Positions 22,958 through 26,418 of a stretch of 26,418 bases of DNA are shown in pieces; within the stretch, counting starts at the first letter, position 1; each line of letters starts with the position of its first letter. The stretch is taken from contig JBAZTO010000053.1 in NCBI GenBank assembly GCA_041661865.1, positions 1 through 26,418 of the forward strand. The letters are read 5' to 3'. The translations under genes were made by a program, and so were the position numbers. This DNA comes from JBAZTO01 sp041661865. GTDB taxonomy: Bacteria > Planctomycetota > Phycisphaerae > SM23-33. The notes under the pieces were generated by a model. The model was not told the DNA's origin. It worked only from the letters and a program-made list of their open reading frames with translations, and ran no database searches.

Positions 22958-23730
22958 AAATTCCCTGCAGCAGATTTATTTCACGACTGGCCGCCGGTTG
23001 CGCGGGGCCGTTGCTGGCGGCAGTGGCGCTGGCGGCGGGTGGGGCGGAGCACCGGGAAATCATCAACGCCGGCATCGGGGGCGACAACACGGCCGACCTG
23101 CTGGCGCGGCTTGATCGCGATGTCCTCGCGCACGCACCGGAGCTGGTGGTGCTGCTGGCCGGGACGAACGACTTGCTGAATTCTCGCAATGAAGTCCCGT
23201 TGGCGCAATATCGCGAGAACCTAGGCGCCCTGGTGCGGCGGATCCAGGCGAAGGGCATAAGGCTGGTCCTGATGACCATGCCGCCGGTTTACCCGCCCTA
23301 TTTGCTCCAGCGTCATCCGGCGGAGTTTTATGGCCGCGGCGGGCCGGCACCTCGCCTCGCCGCGGGCAATGCCGTGGTTCACGAAGTGGCGCGGGAAAAT
23401 CATCTGCCCGTCGTCGAGCTCTTCGACGCCTTCCAGCAGGCCGGCGGCGCGTCCGAACGGCCGGCTTCGCTGATCCGTAATGCCGCGAACAGCGGCAAGG
23501 AGGATGGCATCCATCCCACGGCGGCGGGCTATCGCTTGATCGGCGGCCTGGTGGCGGAAGTGATGGTCCGGGAAAATCTCTCCTCTCGCCGGCGGATCGT
23601 CTGTTTCGGCGACAGCATCACCCGTGGTGTGCACATGGCCGGCGAAGGCACGGCCACCGGAGAAACCTACCCCGCGTTTCTCTCCCGCGCATTGGACGAA
23701 AAACATTCTCCCGGGCCGGCCGCTCGCTAG
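22954..23730 (+). CDS. Secreted SGNH/GDSL esterase with circularly permuted motifs
   Basis: A 258-aa protein with a Sec signal peptide (hydrophobic AGPLLAAVALAAGGA at 17-31). SGNH hydrolases normally run block I (GDS, nucleophile Ser), II (Gly), III (GxND), V (DxxH). Here the order is II (INAGIGG, 37-43), III (GTND, 70-73), V (DGIHP, Asp184 and His187), and only then block I (CFGDSIT, Ser221) near the C-terminus. All four catalytic parts are present, so an active, rearranged fold is plausible. The C-terminal end (GETYPAFLSRALDEKH) would naturally continue into the N-terminal EHREIINAG. Probably a periplasmic carbohydrate acetylesterase or deacylase. It is followed after 30 bases by the sugar porter gene. 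The ATG at 22954 is chosen for the signal peptide. Confidence 0.85.
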   Translation: MKIPCSRFISRLAAGCAGPLLAAVALAAGGAEHREIINAGIGGDNTADLLARLDRDVLAHAPELVVLLAGTNDLLNSRNEVPLAQYRENLGALVRRIQAKGIRLVLMTMPPVYPPYLLQRHPAEFYGRGGPAPRLAAGNAVVHEVARENHLPVVELFDAFQQAGGASERPASLIRNAANSGKEDGIHPTAAGYRLIGGLVAEVMVRENLSSRRRIVCFGDSITRGVHMAGEGTATGETYPAFLSRALDEKHSPGPAAR

Positions 23731-23760
23731 CGGCCCGCTCCTAACCTGCCACGGCACCCT

Positions 23761-25542
23761 ATGAGAGCCCTCCGACCCCGTGCCCCGGCGCGCTATAACA
23801 GCTTCCTCCTGCTCGTCGCCGGCCTGGGTGGACTGCTCTACGGCATTGACGTCGGCATCATCGCCGGCGCCCTGCCTTACCTGGAAGCCAGCTCGGGTCT
23901 GACCTCCGGCCAGCTTTCCTTTGTCGTGGCCGCCGTGCTGCTGGGCAGCGTGATCTCCACCCTCTTCGCGGGAGCGCTCGCCGACTGGATGGGCCGCCGC
24001 CTGCTCATGATGCTCAGCGGTGTACTTTTTGTCATCAGCATCCCGACCATCGCGCTGGCCGACGGCTACCTGCCCCTGATCCTCGGCCGCCTGCTGCAGG
24101 GGATCAGCGCCGGGTTGATCGGCGTGGTGGTGCCGCTCTACCTGGCGGAATGCCTCGATGCCTCCAACCGCGGCAAGGGCACCGCCATCTTCCAGTGGCT
24201 GCTCACCCTTGGCATCGTGGCCGCCGCCCTCATCGGCATGTATTTCAGTTTCCGCGTCGCGGAAGTCGCGAAGCTCGGCGATGCCCCGAAACTCCTCGCC
24301 TTCAAGGACGGCGCCTGGCGCAGCATCTTCTGGGTGTCACTCCCGCCCGGCGTGCTCTTTGTCCTCGGCTGCCTGCTGGTCTCCGATTCGCCGCGCTGGC
24401 TGTATCGCCGGGGACGGATCGACGCCGCGCGCGCCGCCTTGCTGCGCTCCCGCCCCGCCGAGCAGACCGAACTTGAGCTCGGGGAGATGGCCCGCGTCCT
24501 CGACGCCGAGAAACTCCGGACGTCCGGCGCCCGGGCCCGCGAATCCCTCCTCCGCCGCAAATACCTCATTCCTTTCCTCCTCGCCTGCGTCATCCTCGTG
24601 TGCACCCAGGCCACGGGGATCAACTCGGTCATCGGCTACAGCACCAACATCCTGATCCAGGCCGGCCTGTCCGACCTGCAGGCGCACTGGGCCTATGTGA
24701 TCCTCACGACGGTCAACTTCGTCTTCACGATAGGTGCCGTGCTCCTGGTCGATCGCAAGGGGCGCAAATTCCTCCTTTCCGTTGGCACCGCCGGCATCAT
24801 CGCCTCGCTCCTTGCCGCCGGCGGGCTTTTCCACCGGACCGAGCGGCACCGCGTCGATGGCCGCGCGGCGGTCCAGGCCCTCGTCGCCGGCGAGCAGGGC
24901 GTGAGCCTTACTTTCGACCGGGCCGGGGCCGACCGGCTGCTGGCGGCGGCCGGCGAGCCCGGCCGGGCGATCGCGGGGCAGGAACTGGGCATGGTGGTGA
25001 TTTATTCCTACGGCGATTTCCGCGCCGCGACCACCGTGTTGCGCACCGACGATCTCAACGCGCAGGCGCTCGCGATCACCCGGGAGGGCAGCATCCCGGC
25101 CAACCGGGTGGTCGCCTTCTTCAGCAATCCCTTCGGTGACCTTGCCGCGGCCCGGACGGCACCACTCCAGATCGAGAACGCCCTGATCACCCCGATTCCC
25201 GGGACCCGCAACGGCTGGTTGACCGCCGCCGCCATCTTCAGCTTCATGGCCTTCTTCTCCGCGGGCCCGGGCGTCTGCGTCTGGCTCGCCCTCTCGGAGC
25301 TCATGCCCACCCGGATCCGTTCCAACGGCATGAGCATCGCGCTGTTGTTCAACCAGGCGGTATCCACCGGCATCGCCGCCACCTTCCTCCCGCTGGTCGG
25401 ACGGTTTGGCTACTCCACCCTGTTCTACGGTTTCGCCAGCTGCACCGTCATCTACTTCATCACCGCGGCATTCTTCCTGCCGGAAACCAAGGGCAAGACC
25501 CTCGAGGAGATCGAGGAGCACTTCGCCCGCACCGCCCGGTGA
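23761..25542 (+). CDS. Sugar porter (MFS, SP family) with a large periplasmic insertion
   Basis: A 593-aa inner-membrane transporter. Sugar porter motifs are clear: GLGGLLYGIDVGIIAGALPY in TM1, ADWMGRR (74-80), VVPLYLAE (123-130), SDSPRWLYRRG (208-218), QATGINSVIGYSTNI (283-297), DRKGRK (331-336) and LPETKGKTLEEIEEHF at the C-terminus. Usual members are 450-500 aa. The extra length is about 128 mostly hydrophilic residues (358-486) between TM9 and TM10, a loop that faces the periplasm in this family. Probable proton-coupled hexose or amino-sugar uptake. It is 30 bases after the SGNH esterase gene and 31 before nagB, so one operon is likely. Confidence 0.92.
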   Translation: MRALRPRAPARYNSFLLLVAGLGGLLYGIDVGIIAGALPYLEASSGLTSGQLSFVVAAVLLGSVISTLFAGALADWMGRRLLMMLSGVLFVISIPTIALADGYLPLILGRLLQGISAGLIGVVVPLYLAECLDASNRGKGTAIFQWLLTLGIVAAALIGMYFSFRVAEVAKLGDAPKLLAFKDGAWRSIFWVSLPPGVLFVLGCLLVSDSPRWLYRRGRIDAARAALLRSRPAEQTELELGEMARVLDAEKLRTSGARARESLLRRKYLIPFLLACVILVCTQATGINSVIGYSTNILIQAGLSDLQAHWAYVILTTVNFVFTIGAVLLVDRKGRKFLLSVGTAGIIASLLAAGGLFHRTERHRVDGRAAVQALVAGEQGVSLTFDRAGADRLLAAAGEPGRAIAGQELGMVVIYSYGDFRAATTVLRTDDLNAQALAITREGSIPANRVVAFFSNPFGDLAAARTAPLQIENALITPIPGTRNGWLTAAAIFSFMAFFSAGPGVCVWLALSELMPTRIRSNGMSIALLFNQAVSTGIAATFLPLVGRFGYSTLFYGFASCTVIYFITAAFFLPETKGKTLEEIEEHFARTAR

Positions 25543-25573
25543 CCCGCCGTCACCGGGGCCTGATCCTCCTGCC

Positions 25574-26418
25574 ATGAATCCAGATTCCCGCCTCCGCACC
25601 GAATGCGAGCAATGCGAGCGCATCAAGACCGTCATCCACGGCAATGCGGCCATTGCCTCGGAACTGCTGGCGGAGGAAATCGCCGGGCTCATCCGGACGA
25701 ACGATGCCGCCGGGCGCCCCACCGTGCTCGGGCTCGCCACCGGCTCCACCCCCGTGCCGCTTTATCGCCGGCTGATCCTCCTGCATCGCGAGCAGGGGCT
25801 GAGCTTCAGGAACGTCATCACCTTCAATCTCGATGAATACTACGGCCTGCCCCGCACCCATCCCGAGAGCTACTGGTGCTTCATGCACGAGCAGCTCTTC
25901 CACCACGTCGATCTGCCGCCGGCCAACATCAACATCCCCGACGGCATGGTCGCCCGCGACCAGGTCTACCAGTGGTGTCGCGCCTACGAGGAGAAGATCA
26001 AGGCGGCCGGCGGCCTCGACCTGCAGATCCTGGGCATCGGCCGCACGGGTCACATCGGTTTCAACGAGCCCGGCTCCGGCAGCGATTCGCGCACGCGGCT
26101 CGTCACGCTTGATGCCCTGACCCGGCGGGATGCCGCCCGGGATTTCCTCGGCGAGGCCAATGTGCCGCGCCATGCCATCACGATGGGCGTCGGGACGATC
26201 CTCGAGGCGCGCCGCATCGTCCTGCTGGCCTGGGGCGAGGCCAAGGCGGGGGCGCTCGCGAGCGCCGTGGAAAATCCTCCGACGGAGGCCCTGCCCGCCA
26301 GTTTCCTGCAGACGCACCTGAACACGGTTTTCCACGTCGACTCGGCCGCCGCCGGCGAGCTTACCCGGCTCCGGCGTCCGTGGCTCGTCGGCCCGGTGAC
26401 CTGGTCGCGCCCGATGAC
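25574..26418 (+). CDS. nagB: Glucosamine-6-phosphate deaminase, long form (3' end outside window)
   Basis: The first 281 residues are visible, from the ATG at 25574. NagB converts glucosamine-6-phosphate to fructose-6-phosphate and ammonia. Key features are LATGSTP (54-60), FNLDEYYGL with Asp87, GIGRTGHIGFNEPGS with His160 and Glu165, and AITMGVGTIL. The N-terminal extension before the catalytic core and the RTGH variant (rather than DGH) are typical of the long Bacteroidetes/Verrucomicrobia form, which usually carries a C-terminal LmbE/PIG-L-like domain; that part would lie past the window end. It follows the sugar porter gene by 31 bases without a Shine-Dalgarno. Its presence implies that the sugar handled here contains glucosamine or N-acetylglucosamine. 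Confidence 0.92.
   Translation, partial: MNPDSRLRTECEQCERIKTVIHGNAAIASELLAEEIAGLIRTNDAAGRPTVLGLATGSTPVPLYRRLILLHREQGLSFRNVITFNLDEYYGLPRTHPESYWCFMHEQLFHHVDLPPANINIPDGMVARDQVYQWCRAYEEKIKAAGGLDLQILGIGRTGHIGFNEPGSGSDSRTRLVTLDALTRRDAARDFLGEANVPRHAITMGVGTILEARRIVLLAWGEAKAGALASAVENPPTEALPASFLQTHLNTVFHVDSAAAGELTRLRRPWLVGPVTWSRPM

Noticed and set aside
23738..23747. CTCCTAACCT before the sugar porter start as a further operator copy
   Set aside because: It shares only the GTTAGGAG core on the reverse strand. Similar CTAACC strings occur as part of the general leader before other starts, so it is not specific.
24337..25749. A 470-codon minus-strand open frame across the sugar porter and nagB genes
   Set aside because: It spans two genes on the other strand and has low-complexity Gly/Glu/Asp composition, so it is antisense noise.
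25574..26418. RTGH in place of DGH in NagB as a damaged active site
   Set aside because: The RTGHIGFNEPGS form is normal for the long NagB subfamily, and Asp87, His160 and Glu165 are present.
1..26418. CRISPR arrays, tRNA or rRNA genes
   Set aside because: No regularly spaced repeats, cloverleaf-like segments or rRNA-like conserved sequence were noticed by eye; a tRNAscan or Infernal run was not possible.

Overview
The window is GC-rich, densely coded DNA. It looks like a member of Verrucomicrobiota, probably an Opitutaceae-type soil or freshwater polysaccharide degrader. This is inferred from four things: a TonB-dependent receptor with no SusD partner, PF12831-type FAD proteins beside a GH130 enzyme, a long-form NagB, and starts that lack a Shine-Dalgarno sequence and often carry a CCAACC-type leader. 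No rRNA, tRNA or CRISPR array was seen.

Region A (1-2,760). A hairpin terminator closes a gene entering from the left. Next is a minus-strand pair, a short-chain dehydrogenase and a zinc alcohol dehydrogenase (sugar or polyol oxidation). Upstream of the pair is a wreck: one open frame made of a LacI N-terminus, a fragment of an alpha/beta-hydrolase esterase in the opposite orientation, and a decayed EF-hand piece.

Region B (2,760-9,760) is accessory DNA. It holds an unknown acidic protein, a divergent PolB-type 3'-5' exonuclease homologue that has lost most of its catalytic acidic residues, and a two-gene unit of a winged-helix protein coupled by ATGA to a 753-aa large serine recombinase. 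Long stretches without genes contain only faint remnants. This may be a decayed integrated element, but no attachment sites could be identified.

Region C (9,760-26,418) is a glycan utilisation locus. It has a secreted TIM-barrel-like hydrolase of unrecognised family, an AraC-type regulator, and a tight minus-strand operon (two FAD oxidoreductases, a GH130 mannoside phosphorylase/hydrolase, an ACS-family MFS transporter). Divergent from that operon are a TonB-dependent receptor, a circularly permuted SGNH esterase, a sugar porter with a large periplasmic insertion, and a long-form NagB cut by the window end. A likely scheme is import of an oligosaccharide through the receptor, periplasmic hydrolysis and deacylation, MFS uptake, then GH130 and NagB steps. 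GH130 plus NagB hints at a mannose/N-acetylglucosamine glycan, but this is inference.

The most notable observations are the permuted SGNH esterase, the catalytically stripped exonuclease homologue, the mosaic LacI/esterase/EF-hand pseudogene, the sugar porter insertion, and a near-palindromic motif (TTGCCWAAAGTTAGGA) upstream of three units of Region C that may be the AraC regulator's operator.
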